Of a DNA stretch of 64,000 nt, positions 34,128 to 42,958 are shown one piece after another. The stretch is from Caballeronia sordidicola (GTDB lineage: Bacteria > Pseudomonadota > Gammaproteobacteria > Burkholderiales > Burkholderiaceae): assembly GCF_002220365.1 (NCBI RefSeq), contig NZ_MTHB01000126.1:1-64000 (forward strand). Direction: 5' to 3'. Position 1 is the stretch's first letter, and each line of letters starts with the position of its first letter. A model generated the notes under the pieces. That model saw only the letters and a program-made list of their open reading frames with translations. It did no database searches and was not told the DNA's origin. A program made the position numbers and the translations under genes.

Positions 34128-34787
34128 TCAATTACTGGCTTTACGCCGCATGACTTTCCACAACGCGCCCAGCGCGATCGGCACGATTGCCGCGCACACG
34201 CCGATCAGCGCGATCACGTTCAGATACTGACGAATCCACGGGACGTTACCAAAGACATAACCGAGCAGCACAAGCAGTAATACCCAGATCAGCGCGCCGA
34301 GTATGTTGAACAATTGAAAACGCGAGGCTTTCATCGCCGATGCGCCCGCCACAAAGGGTGCAAACGTCCGCACGATCGGCACGAAGCGCGCGAGCACGAT
34401 GGTTTTGCCGCCGTGCCGCTCGTAGAAGCCTTGCGTCTTGCGGAGCGCTTCGCGATCGAGGAAACGTTCGAGCACGGGAATGTGGGTATCGAACACCTTG
34501 GGGCCGATCGCGCGGCCAATCCAGTAATTCACCGTGTTTCCGAGGACGGCCGCGATAAGCAGCAGGGCGATCAGCGCACCGAGATCCATTGACCCGCTCG
34601 CGGCGAACGCGCCCCCAATGAATAGCAGCGAGTCGCCCGGCAAGAACGGAAACACCACGAGCCCCGTTTCACAGAAAACGATCAGGAACAGCACCGCATA
34701 CACCCAGCCACCGTAATGCTGGATGAAAAAACCGAGCGATTTGTCGATGTGGAGAATAAGACTCAGGAATGACAGCAATGTATCCAA
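34128..34787 (-). CDS. DedA family membrane protein
   Basis: The product has 219 residues from the TTG at 34787 (MDTLLSFLSLILHID), which matches usual DedA length. The longer in-frame ATG at 34889 adds a non-conserved basic/hydrophobic leader. DedA signatures are ETGLVVFPFLPGDSLLF, the re-entrant GNTVNYWIGRAIG, and the FYERHGGKTIVLARFVPIVRTFAPFVAGASAM motif with its essential acidic and Arg residues. Members are undecaprenyl-phosphate or phospholipid translocases/scramblases of the inner membrane. It is a single gene. Confidence 0.9.
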   Translation of the reverse strand: MDTLLSFLSLILHIDKSLGFFIQHYGGWVYAVLFLIVFCETGLVVFPFLPGDSLLFIGGAFAASGSMDLGALIALLLIAAVLGNTVNYWIGRAIGPKVFDTHIPVLERFLDREALRKTQGFYERHGGKTIVLARFVPIVRTFAPFVAGASAMKASRFQLFNILGALIWVLLLVLLGYVFGNVPWIRQYLNVIALIGVCAAIVPIALGALWKVMRRKASN

Positions 34788-35074
34788 AAGGGGGCCTCGA
34801 TCAGGATGAAATGAGCGGGAAACTAGCAACAGCAGCGTGAATGCACGGGCACATCGTTGCAAAATGTTGCGATAAAACCGTCGCGCCATGATACCGAACT
34901 CGACGCGGGAAAATTCGCGAAGCGCGTGATCATTAGCGGGTTTTAACGCTATTCGGCCCGTTTTTGCCGCGCCGGAACGCGTAGCCCAGCACGCCGTTCG
35001 GTGACTGGCAAACGCGTAGAGGGGGACCGATGGGAGGCGAAATCGTTCACGCGCGTGAGGCTTTATAATTCGGC

Positions 35075-37099
35075 ATGCCCGATCTCATCGACTCATCCGA
35101 CACGATTTCCGATTCGTCCGCCCCCGCCGCGCGTCCGCTGCGCGCCATTCTGCAGTTGCCCGACCAGTTGATCAGCCAGATCGCGGCGGGCGAAGTGGTC
35201 GAACGGCCGGCGTCGGTGGTAAAGGAGTTGCTCGAAAACGCGCTGGACGCCGGTGCGTCGAGCTTGCGGATCACGCTCGACGAAGGCGGCGTAAAGCGGA
35301 TCATGATCGTCGACGATGGCTGCGGCATTCCCCCCGCCGAACTTCCATTGGCATTGTTGCGTCACGCCACGAGCAAGATCCGCTCGCTTGCCGAGCTCGA
35401 AGCCGTGGCGTCGCTCGGGTTTCGCGGTGAAGCGCTGGCGTCGATTGCATCGGTGGCGGAGCTTTTCATCACCAGCCGGACGGCGGCGTGCGCGCATGCC
35501 ACACGGATCGACGCCCAGACCGGCGCGATCTCGCCGGCGGCCGGGACGATCGGCACGACGATGGAAGTGCGCGAGTTGTACTTCAACACCCCCGCGCGCC
35601 GCAAATTCCTGAAAAGCGAGCAAACCGAACTCGGGCATTGCCTGGAAGTGATCCGGCGGGTGGCGCTGTCGCGGCCGGAGATCGCGATATCGGTGATTCA
35701 TAACGGCAAGGCCGTCGAACACTGGAATGCGTCGGACCCGTCCACTCGTGTGGCGAAAATTCTCGGCGAGGTCTTCGCGACTGCGCATCTGCCGCTCGAC
35801 GAACGCGCCGGACCGCTGGCCGTGTATGGCTGCGCCGGCCTGCCAACCGCGAGCCGCGGCCGCGCCGACCAGCAATACTTCTTTGTCAACGGCCGCTTCG
35901 TGCGCGACAAGCTCCTGACGCACGCCGTACGCGCCGCGTACGAGGACGTGCTGCACGGCAACCGCTATCCGTCGTACGTGCTGTTCCTCGACCTGCCGCC
36001 GGAATCGGTGGATGTGAACGTACATCCGTCGAAGATCGAAGTGCGTTTCCGCGATTCACGCTCGATCCACCAGTACGTGTTCCACGCCGTGCAGCGTGCG
36101 TTGGCGCGTAACGCGGGGGCATCGCCGGAGACGACGGCCGGTGGTCACGCCGCACAATTGCAGCCGACGGGTATCGCTTCGTTCAGCGCCCGGCCTTACG
36201 CGAGTGCGGGTCTGGCCGGCATGGGCGCGGGTTCGCTGAACGATTTCACGCCGGGTTCGGGGCCGGGTTCGGGGCAGAGAAACGACAACGGCACGAACTG
36301 GCTGCGGCAATCAAGGATGACGCAGGGCAACCTGCCGGTCGCGCAGCCGCTGGCGCTGTACGACGCTTTATTCGGCCGCCGCGATGTGAACGCCGGCACG
36401 CCGCAGGGCTCGACGCTCGCCGCTGGCGTTACCTCCGCTGAGGCTTACTCGCCAAACCAGGCCAGCGCGCCGCTCTACGCCGCGATGCCCGGTGCACCCG
36501 ACGCCGTTGAAGACTCGCAGCCATTGGGCTTCGCGCTGGGCCAGATTCATGGCATCTACGTGCTGGCGCAGAACGCGCAGGGTTTGATCATCGTCGACAT
36601 GCATGCAGCCCACGAGCGCATCCTTTACGAGCAGTTCAAGAACTCGCTGGCTGACCGGGCGATCGCGGTGCAGCCGCTGCTGATTCCGGTGACGATGACC
36701 GTCGATGCGCTCGAGATGGGCGTGGTCGAGGAAGAGCGCGAGGTGCTCGACGCGCTGGGATTCGATCTGGCAATTCTGTCGCCGGGCTCGATAGCAATCC
36801 GCGCGGTCCCTGCCCTGCTGAAAGATGCCGATTTGCAGTCCTTGGCGCGTGCGGTGATTTCGGATTTGCAGGCCTATGGCGGCTCACGGGTATTGACCGA
36901 ACGCCAGCATGAATTGCTCGGCACGCTCGCGTGCCATCACGCGGTGCGGGCGAATCGCCGGCTGACGCTGGACGAGATGAATGGCCTGTTGCGGCAGATG
37001 GAAGCCACCGAGCGTGGCGACCAGTGCAACCACGGCCGTCCGACCTGGTTCCAGTTGACGCTCGGCGATCTCGATCGACTCTTCATGCGCGGCCAATGA
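35075..37099 (+). CDS. mutL: DNA mismatch repair protein MutL
   Basis: The product has 674 residues. The GHKL ATPase region has QIAAGEVVERPASVVKELLENALDAG, DDGCGIP, RHATSKI and GFRGEALASIASV. Then comes the transducer domain with FVNGRFVRD and DVNVHPSKIEVRF. A linker of about 130 residues leads to the C-terminal domain. That domain carries endonuclease-type motifs DMHAAHERILYE, ACHHAVRA and CNHGRPTW, as in Neisseria-type MutL that nicks DNA, unlike E. coli MutL. The stop overlaps miaA by 4 bases. Confidence 0.97.
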   Translation: MPDLIDSSDTISDSSAPAARPLRAILQLPDQLISQIAAGEVVERPASVVKELLENALDAGASSLRITLDEGGVKRIMIVDDGCGIPPAELPLALLRHATSKIRSLAELEAVASLGFRGEALASIASVAELFITSRTAACAHATRIDAQTGAISPAAGTIGTTMEVRELYFNTPARRKFLKSEQTELGHCLEVIRRVALSRPEIAISVIHNGKAVEHWNASDPSTRVAKILGEVFATAHLPLDERAGPLAVYGCAGLPTASRGRADQQYFFVNGRFVRDKLLTHAVRAAYEDVLHGNRYPSYVLFLDLPPESVDVNVHPSKIEVRFRDSRSIHQYVFHAVQRALARNAGASPETTAGGHAAQLQPTGIASFSARPYASAGLAGMGAGSLNDFTPGSGPGSGQRNDNGTNWLRQSRMTQGNLPVAQPLALYDALFGRRDVNAGTPQGSTLAAGVTSAEAYSPNQASAPLYAAMPGAPDAVEDSQPLGFALGQIHGIYVLAQNAQGLIIVDMHAAHERILYEQFKNSLADRAIAVQPLLIPVTMTVDALEMGVVEEEREVLDALGFDLAILSPGSIAIRAVPALLKDADLQSLARAVISDLQAYGGSRVLTERQHELLGTLACHHAVRANRRLTLDEMNGLLRQMEATERGDQCNHGRPTWFQLTLGDLDRLFMRGQ

Positions 37100-38034
37100 G
37101 CGCGCGGCGGATTGCGTGTCTGTTGGGGCCGACGGCATCGGGAAAGACCGCGGCAGCGCTCGCGTTCGCGCAGCGCCGGCCGGTGGAAATCATCAGCGTG
37201 GATTCGGCGCTGGTTTATCGCGGCATGGATATAGGCACCGCGAAACCGACTGCAGAAGAACGCGCGCTGGCGCCGCATCATCTGATCGACATCATCGATC
37301 CGACCGAGTCGTATTCGGCCGCTCAATTCCGGAATGACGCTTTAAAGCTGGTGGCGGAAATCGAAGGGCGCGGCCGAATCCCGTTAGTGGTCGGTGGAAC
37401 GATGTTGTATTACATGGCCCTCACGCGCGGATTAAACGATTTGCCGGAGGCTAATCCAGAAAAGCGTGCTGAACTCGACGCCGAAGCGGCACGGGATGGC
37501 TGGCCGGCAATGCACGCGCGATTAATGGCTGTCGATCCGGAAACCGCAGCGCGACTCGCGCCAAACGATTCGCAGCGAATCCAGCGCGCGCTGGAAGTGT
37601 TCATGCTGACGGGAAGAACCCTGTCCGCCATATTGAAAGACCCGAAAAAGAGCCAGGAAAGCGAACCCGAATTCGTTCCGATCGCGTTGGAGCCATCGGA
37701 TAGAAGCGTGTTGCACGGCCGGATAGAAAAACGCTTCGACGAGATGCTGAAAGCCGGCCTGATAGAAGAAGTCGAAAGCCTGCGCGGGAGTGGTGATTTA
37801 ACGTCGACCATGCCATCGATGCGCTGCGTGGGATACCGGCAAGTCTGGGAATACCTGGACCAGGAAATCGACTACGCGACCATGCGCGATAAAGGCGTAT
37901 TCGCGACGCGCCAGTTGTGCAAACGCCAACTGACGTGGCTGAGGAGCATCGAGGATCGGAAGATCGTGGATTGCGCCATAGAGGGCGCCACCGAAGCGGC
38001 GCTGGCACAAATTCAGGCGGTCATTGAGAGTTAG
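37096..38034 (+). CDS. miaA: tRNA dimethylallyltransferase MiaA
   Basis: The product has 312 residues. It prenylates A37 of UNN-decoding tRNAs with DMAPP. The P-loop is GPTASGKTAAALAFA, followed by IISVDSALVYRGMDIGTAKPT, HHLIDIIDPTESYSAAQF, GGTMLYYMALTRGL, and the C-terminal MRCVGYRQVWEYLDQEIDY...ATRQLCKRQLTWLR. The ATG overlaps the mutL stop, so translation is coupled. The mutL-miaA order is widespread in proteobacteria. Confidence 0.97.
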   Translation: MSARRIACLLGPTASGKTAAALAFAQRRPVEIISVDSALVYRGMDIGTAKPTAEERALAPHHLIDIIDPTESYSAAQFRNDALKLVAEIEGRGRIPLVVGGTMLYYMALTRGLNDLPEANPEKRAELDAEAARDGWPAMHARLMAVDPETAARLAPNDSQRIQRALEVFMLTGRTLSAILKDPKKSQESEPEFVPIALEPSDRSVLHGRIEKRFDEMLKAGLIEEVESLRGSGDLTSTMPSMRCVGYRQVWEYLDQEIDYATMRDKGVFATRQLCKRQLTWLRSIEDRKIVDCAIEGATEAALAQIQAVIES

Positions 38035-38070
38035 GATTTGGTCTGTCGCCAGGCCTGCGCGATAAAACGC

Positions 38071-38886
38071 TCAAACCACCGCTTTAATAGCGTCGCGGGT
38101 CCGCCGCGCCGCTTCGGCCGCGACATCAGCAAAATCATCGCCCTTGCCGGCATAAATGATCGCGCGTGAAGAATTAATCAGCATCCCCGCTTTGCGCGAA
38201 GAATCCCGTCCGGCACGCACGGTCGCTTCGACGTCACCGCCTTGAGCGCCAATGCCCGGAATCAGAAGCGGCATATCGCCAACAATAGAACGTACGACTT
38301 CAATCTCTCGAGGAAACGTTGCCCCGACGACCAGGCCTAATTGCCCGCTCGCATTCCACTTCTCGGCGGCAAGCCGCGCCACGATCTGATAAAGCGGCGT
38401 TCCATCGACATTAAGAAACTGCAGATCCGAGCCGCCGGCATTGGACGTGCGGCACAAGACAATCACGCCCTTCCCGTCATGCTCCAGATACGGCTGAACG
38501 GAATCAAACCCCATATACGGATTGACCGTGACGGCATCGGCTTTGTATCGATCAAACGCTTCGATCGCATATTGCTCGGCGGTGCTGCCAATATCGCCGC
38601 GTTTGGCATCGAGGATCACGGGCAATCCGGGATGCTCGGCATGAATATGCGCGATCAACTTCTCAAGCTGATCCTCCGCGCGATGGGCGGAAAAATACGC
38701 GATCTGCGGTTTGAACGAGCAGGCAAACGGCGCCGTAGCATCAACAATGTCGCGGCAAAAGTCGAAGATCGAATCAGCACGCCCGTGCAATGCACCCGGA
38801 AACCGTGACGGTTCCGGGTCGAGCCCGACACAGAGTAGCGACTGGGTCCGCGACCACGCGGCATTGAGCGATTCGATGAAAGACAT
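38071..38886 (-). CDS. pyrF: Orotidine-5'-phosphate decarboxylase, long (type 2) form
   Basis: The product has 271 residues, the length of the PyrF type 2 class. It makes UMP from OMP. The catalytic segment is VILDAKRGDIGSTAEQYA, with YMGFDSVQPYLEHDGKGVIVLCRTSN, LGLVVGATFPREIEVVRSI and LLIPGIGAQGGDVEATV. Start MSFIESLNAAW at 38886 is chosen over two in-frame ATGs upstream. It converges with miaA. Confidence 0.95.
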   Translation of the reverse strand: MSFIESLNAAWSRTQSLLCVGLDPEPSRFPGALHGRADSIFDFCRDIVDATAPFACSFKPQIAYFSAHRAEDQLEKLIAHIHAEHPGLPVILDAKRGDIGSTAEQYAIEAFDRYKADAVTVNPYMGFDSVQPYLEHDGKGVIVLCRTSNAGGSDLQFLNVDGTPLYQIVARLAAEKWNASGQLGLVVGATFPREIEVVRSIVGDMPLLIPGIGAQGGDVEATVRAGRDSSRKAGMLINSSRAIIYAGKGDDFADVAAEAARRTRDAIKAVV

Positions 38887-38958
38887 GGGCATCCGCGGCG
38901 AGTGGGCAAATAAGCGATCCCGCATTTTAACGCGCCGCCGCCACGCTTTCTGACAGCC

Positions 38959-40068
38959 CTATCGAACCGCCGCCGCCGTCTTGCGCGCTTTCTGCCCAGC
39001 GGGCTGCTTTGGCCGCCCACGCCGCTTGGCTTCCCCTGACCGTTCGACAGTAAAGCTGAACTCGCGCGTCAGGCTTTCGCCCGGGGCCAGCACCGTCATG
39101 CCGTGCGCTGCGCCGCCGCCGGGCAGATTCACTGCGTTGATCGGGTGATCGACGGGTTCGAAGCAGAAGAAATTCTGGCCAGCCGGCGCGTAGAGCACGT
39201 AGTAATCGGTATCGGCGCAAATGGTCAGTGACAACCGCCGCTTCGGCCACATCACGCTCGTGCGCCCGCTCCATCCGGTGAACGCGTTGTTCACCATGGC
39301 GGCGGGCATGGGGTAAGCCACGCCGAATTGCCACGCAGGCGGCGCCGGAACGTGGCGGATCGGCAGGAAATCGTCGCCGCAGAGCCACAAGCCGTCGGCC
39401 GCGGCGGACAGCTCGGTATCGGCTTCACGCGTGATAAACGGATGCAATCCAAGCCCGAACGGCAACGCATCGCGCCCGGTATTCTCGATATGAAGCGTCA
39501 CCACCAGGGTCGATGCTTCGAGCGTGAATGACTGGCTCGCCAGATACGAATACGGCGCGCCATCGCGGCGATCGAGCGTGAGCCGGACGTGCGTCGAGCT
39601 TTCCGAAGCCACGTCCCACGCCCCGAGCCAGCCGTCGCCATGCAGGGGCAGCGGTTCGCCGGGCCGGTTGCACGGCACATCGACACCGCGCCCAAGAAAC
39701 TGAAACCGTCCGCCGCCGATGCGATTCGAATACGGCAGCAGCGGATAACATGCGAGTTCGTTCGGATCGGTGGATGCGCTGGGCGCGAGGCACGGCCGGA
39801 AGATCGGCACGAGCGCGCCGTCGCTACGCCAGTCGAAGCGCGTGATCCCGCCGCCGAGAGCCGGCGCGATATCGAGGCGTAGTTGTGCGTTGGCAAGGGT
39901 GATGCAACCGTTGATACCCGCGCCGCCCATCGCGACAACCGACGTGGCGGGCCCGGGGCGAATAGGCGGCTCGGTCGCGGCGGCAAGCTTCGAACGGCGG
40001 GTGGGCGCGGCAGCCCGGGACGACGCCAAAGGTGGCGTGGAGCTTCCTGCTGGGCGGGCAACGGTCAT
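38959..40068 (-). CDS. Aldose 1-epimerase (GalM-like) with basic C-terminal tail
   Basis: The product has 369 residues. The galactose-mutarotase fold is seen in LACYPLLPYSNRIGGGRF, PLHGDGWLGAWDV (catalytic His), FGLGLHPFITR and FFCFEPVDHPINAVN (catalytic Glu). The first ~45 residues are low-complexity. The last ~23 are strongly basic and contain AKRRGRPKQP, an AT-hook-like core that is unusual for this enzyme. It is the last gene of the galactose/arabinose cluster, where it would interconvert sugar anomers for the dehydrogenase. It is 173 bases after the lactonase stop. Confidence 0.86.
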   Translation of the reverse strand: MTVARPAGSSTPPLASSRAAAPTRRSKLAAATEPPIRPGPATSVVAMGGAGINGCITLANAQLRLDIAPALGGGITRFDWRSDGALVPIFRPCLAPSASTDPNELACYPLLPYSNRIGGGRFQFLGRGVDVPCNRPGEPLPLHGDGWLGAWDVASESSTHVRLTLDRRDGAPYSYLASQSFTLEASTLVVTLHIENTGRDALPFGLGLHPFITREADTELSAAADGLWLCGDDFLPIRHVPAPPAWQFGVAYPMPAAMVNNAFTGWSGRTSVMWPKRRLSLTICADTDYYVLYAPAGQNFFCFEPVDHPINAVNLPGGGAAHGMTVLAPGESLTREFSFTVERSGEAKRRGRPKQPAGQKARKTAAAVR

Positions 40069-40241
40069 GGTGGCTGACTCCGAACGAGAGGCGATCGATC
40101 CCGCGGTCCTGGCCTGAGGCTCCAGCATGCCCGGGAAGCTGCGGGCAGCGCGTCGTGCGCGCCGCCTCGTGTTTTGTGCTTGCAACGTGATACCGCGGGT
40201 TTGCTGTGCGGCACGTAGAGCCCGCCGCACTCATCATCCGC

Positions 40242-41120
40242 TCAATGCGTGTGGCCAGGCCCGCGAAACACCGGCTCGGCGATACCCCTTGCCGACGGCG
40301 TTGCAACAAACACCGCGCCCGCGTGCGGATCGTCCTGCAACGCGCCCGCATCCAATCCGACCCGCGCGCTCGTGATGTACACCGTATCGAGTTGCGGACC
40401 ACCGAACGCGACACAGCTTGGCTGCGCCGTCGGCACGTCGATGCGCGCTGTTTCGTGGCCATCGGCGTCATAACGCACCACGCGGCTGCCGCCCCACTGC
40501 GCGTTCCACAAGCCACCATCGCTATCGACGGCAGAACCATCCGGCTCGCCGCTTGCATCCGACAATTCGACAAACACGCGCTGGTTTGCGAACGAATCGT
40601 AGTCACACACGCGAATCACGCGCTCCGGGGAGTCGCAGAAAACCATGCGCGAGCCGTCCGGACTGAACGCGATGCTGTTCGAAATCGCGCACTCGCCAAG
40701 CGGCAAGCGCTCAAGCGACAAATCGAGATTCAATCGATAAAACCCGCCAATCTTCTCCGCCTTCGCCACGTCGTGTTTTGTCCCGAACACGAAGCGGCCT
40801 TGACGATCGCATTTGCCGTCGTTGATGCGCGTCGGTAGTTCGGCTTCCACCGGCACGATCGTTTCGATCGCGCCAGTCTTCAGACTAAAGAACGCAAGTC
40901 GGGAAGCAAGCCCGAGCAGCAGCACGTCAGCATCGGCGCACAACGCGAAGCATGCAAGCCGTTCCGGCATGTCGAACGAAACGCTGCTGGCATCGCGGGG
41001 GTCGTAGCGCCACAAACGCTTGCCTTCAATGTCCGTCCAGTAAAAACGCCCGGTCGCGGCGCACCACGTCGCACCCTCGCCCAGCGCGCATTGGCTGTCG
41101 ATCAGCAGTTGCGCTTTCAT
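40242..41120 (-). CDS. SMP-30/gluconolactonase family sugar lactonase
   Basis: The product has 292 residues forming a six-bladed propeller. Signatures are CALGEGATWCAATGRFYWTDIEG (metal-binding Glu), RINDGKCDRQGRFVFGTKHD, ISNSIAFSPDGSRMVFCDSP, and DGGLWNAQWGGSRVVRYDADG. Such enzymes open sugar-acid lactones; here L-arabinono- or D-galactonolactone made by the neighbouring dehydrogenase. It overlaps the upstream SDR gene by 4 bases, implying coupled translation and a shared pathway. Confidence 0.88.
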   Translation of the reverse strand: MKAQLLIDSQCALGEGATWCAATGRFYWTDIEGKRLWRYDPRDASSVSFDMPERLACFALCADADVLLLGLASRLAFFSLKTGAIETIVPVEAELPTRINDGKCDRQGRFVFGTKHDVAKAEKIGGFYRLNLDLSLERLPLGECAISNSIAFSPDGSRMVFCDSPERVIRVCDYDSFANQRVFVELSDASGEPDGSAVDSDGGLWNAQWGGSRVVRYDADGHETARIDVPTAQPSCVAFGGPQLDTVYITSARVGLDAGALQDDPHAGAVFVATPSARGIAEPVFRGPGHTH

Positions 41121-41908
41121 GCCCAGCCTCCGTCAATGACCACTTCCTGCGCGGTCATCATGCTGCTGTCGTCCGACGCCAGGAACAACGCGGCACGCGC
41201 AAGATGCACAGGCAACAATTCCGCATCAATACACTGGCCTTCCTTGATCGAGCGCTTGCCCGCTTCGTCGAGCCATAAGCGACGTTGTTTGTCCGTCATC
41301 ACCCATCCCGGCACAAGCGTATTCACCCGGATATTGAACGGTCCCAGATCGCGTGCGAGGCCATTAGTCATACCTTGCACGGCCGCTTTCGCCGTGACAT
41401 ACACCGGAAAACCGCCTTGTTTAAGCATCCAGCTAATCGAGCCGAGGTTCACGATCGACCCGCCGCCGAGCTGCTTCATATCGTCGATCACCGCCTGCGC
41501 CGCGAAAAACTGATGGCGCAGGTTCACAGCGATTCCCGCGTCATAGGACTCGGGCGTCACGTCCTCGATCTTGTGACGCCTGTCGTTCGCCGCGTTGTTC
41601 ACCAGCACGCCGATGTGCCCGAGCGTGCTGCGCACATCGGCAATGCCTTTGCGCAACGCATCGATATTCGTGAGATCCACGCGTAGGAACATCGGCCGGA
41701 ATTGCCCGTCGGCCAGATCCGCGCCGAGCTGATCCGCGAGCGCTTCACCGGCATTGGTATCGATGTCGAAGAACGCGACCTTCGCGCCCTGATCGAAGAA
41801 ATGCTCGACGAACGCCGCGCCAATGCCCGTCGCGCCGCCGGTAATCAGCACCACTTTGCCCGCGAGGCTTGGATAGCGCGCGAGGGTTTTATCGACTGAA
41901 CTGGACAT
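41117..41908 (-). CDS. SDR sugar dehydrogenase (probable D-galactose/L-arabinose 1-dehydrogenase)
   Basis: The product has 263 residues. The nucleotide site is LITGGATGIGAAFVEHF with AFFDIDTNAGEAL after it. The catalytic part is NLGSISWMLKQGGFPVYVTAKAAV, and the end LASDDSSMMTAQEVVIDGGW is SDR-typical. The segment WLDEAGKRSIKEGQCIDAEL resembles rhizobial and Burkholderia galactose/arabinose dehydrogenases as I recall them. It would oxidise the sugar to the lactone that the overlapping downstream gene hydrolyses. The start at 41908 is an ATG; the frame also has a TTG 9 bases earlier. Confidence 0.85.
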   Translation of the reverse strand: MSSSVDKTLARYPSLAGKVVLITGGATGIGAAFVEHFFDQGAKVAFFDIDTNAGEALADQLGADLADGQFRPMFLRVDLTNIDALRKGIADVRSTLGHIGVLVNNAANDRRHKIEDVTPESYDAGIAVNLRHQFFAAQAVIDDMKQLGGGSIVNLGSISWMLKQGGFPVYVTAKAAVQGMTNGLARDLGPFNIRVNTLVPGWVMTDKQRRLWLDEAGKRSIKEGQCIDAELLPVHLARAALFLASDDSSMMTAQEVVIDGGWA

Positions 41909-41938
41909 CTGTTTCAACCCCGCATTTAGTCGCCGGAT

Positions 41939-42931
41939 TTAGTCGCGTGAGCCGCGATTCTTCAACTGGTCGAGCAGCACGGCGGCAAGCAGGATCGCGC
42001 CGCGCACAAGGTACTGATAGAACGCGTCGATGTTCATCAGGTTCATCACGTTCTCGACCGTGCCCATGATCAGCACGCCGATCACCACGCCCGAGATGGT
42101 CGCGCGGCCGCCGAGCAGCGACACGCCGCCAAGCACGCACGCGGAAATCACGTTGAGCTCGAAGCCGTCGGCGGCGTTTGGTTGTCCCGACGTAATCCGC
42201 GACGCCAGGATCACCCCGGCGAGTGCCGCCACCGCGCCCTGGATCAGGAAAATCCAGATGCGTGTGCGTTCCACATTGATACCCGCCAACCGTGACGCTT
42301 CCGGGTTACCGCCAATCGCGAGCGTATTACGCCCATACACGGTTTGATTCAGCAGGACGCCGAACACGATGAAACACGCCAGCGTGACCCAGATCGGCAG
42401 CGACACGCCGAACATGGTCAAGCCGCCGAGCGCGATAAACGTATCCGACGACACGCCCACCGCCTGCCCATGCGACACGATAAAGCCAAGCCCGCGCACC
42501 ACTTCCATCGTAGCCAGCGTAGTAATCAGCGCGTTGATCCGCAAGTACGCAATCACCGCGCCGTTCACAAAACCGATGGCCGACCCCGCCGCCACCGCCG
42601 CAATGATCGCAATAAACGTATTACCCGTGGCGTTCAGCACCATCGCGCAGAGCACGCCGGCGAACGCCACCGTGGATCCGACCGACAAGTCGAAATCGCG
42701 CGAGGCGAGGCAGAACATCATCGTGCAAGCGACCATGCCGATCTGCGAAATCGACAGCGCCAGGCCGAGCATGTTCTCGATTGAGAAGAAGTGATCGACC
42801 GAGAGCGACATCGTGATGAACATCACGATAAAGATCACGACCAAGCTGTATTCGGTGATCTGTTGCCACCACTTCTGCTTGTCGTTCTTCGCCGGCACCA
42901 GCGTGTTGGTAATGTTTTCCCTGACTTCCAT
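41939..42931 (-). CDS. araH: AraH, L-arabinose-type ABC transporter permease
   Basis: The product has 330 residues with 8-10 membrane helices, of the RbsC/AraH permease family. Family motifs are MMFCLASRDFDLSVGSTVAFAGVLCAM, INALITTLATMEVVRGLGFI, RNTLAIGGNPEASRLAGINVERTRI, and GVSLLGGRATISGVVIGVLIMGTVENVMNLM. The ATG at 42931 has GGAGG six bases upstream; two earlier in-frame ATGs are less likely. It follows araG by 28 bases and forms the membrane channel of AraFGH. Confidence 0.93.
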   Translation of the reverse strand: MEVRENITNTLVPAKNDKQKWWQQITEYSLVVIFIVMFITMSLSVDHFFSIENMLGLALSISQIGMVACTMMFCLASRDFDLSVGSTVAFAGVLCAMVLNATGNTFIAIIAAVAAGSAIGFVNGAVIAYLRINALITTLATMEVVRGLGFIVSHGQAVGVSSDTFIALGGLTMFGVSLPIWVTLACFIVFGVLLNQTVYGRNTLAIGGNPEASRLAGINVERTRIWIFLIQGAVAALAGVILASRITSGQPNAADGFELNVISACVLGGVSLLGGRATISGVVIGVLIMGTVENVMNLMNIDAFYQYLVRGAILLAAVLLDQLKNRGSRD

Positions 42932-42958
42932 GATGTCCTCCATCTCCACTTTTTTACT

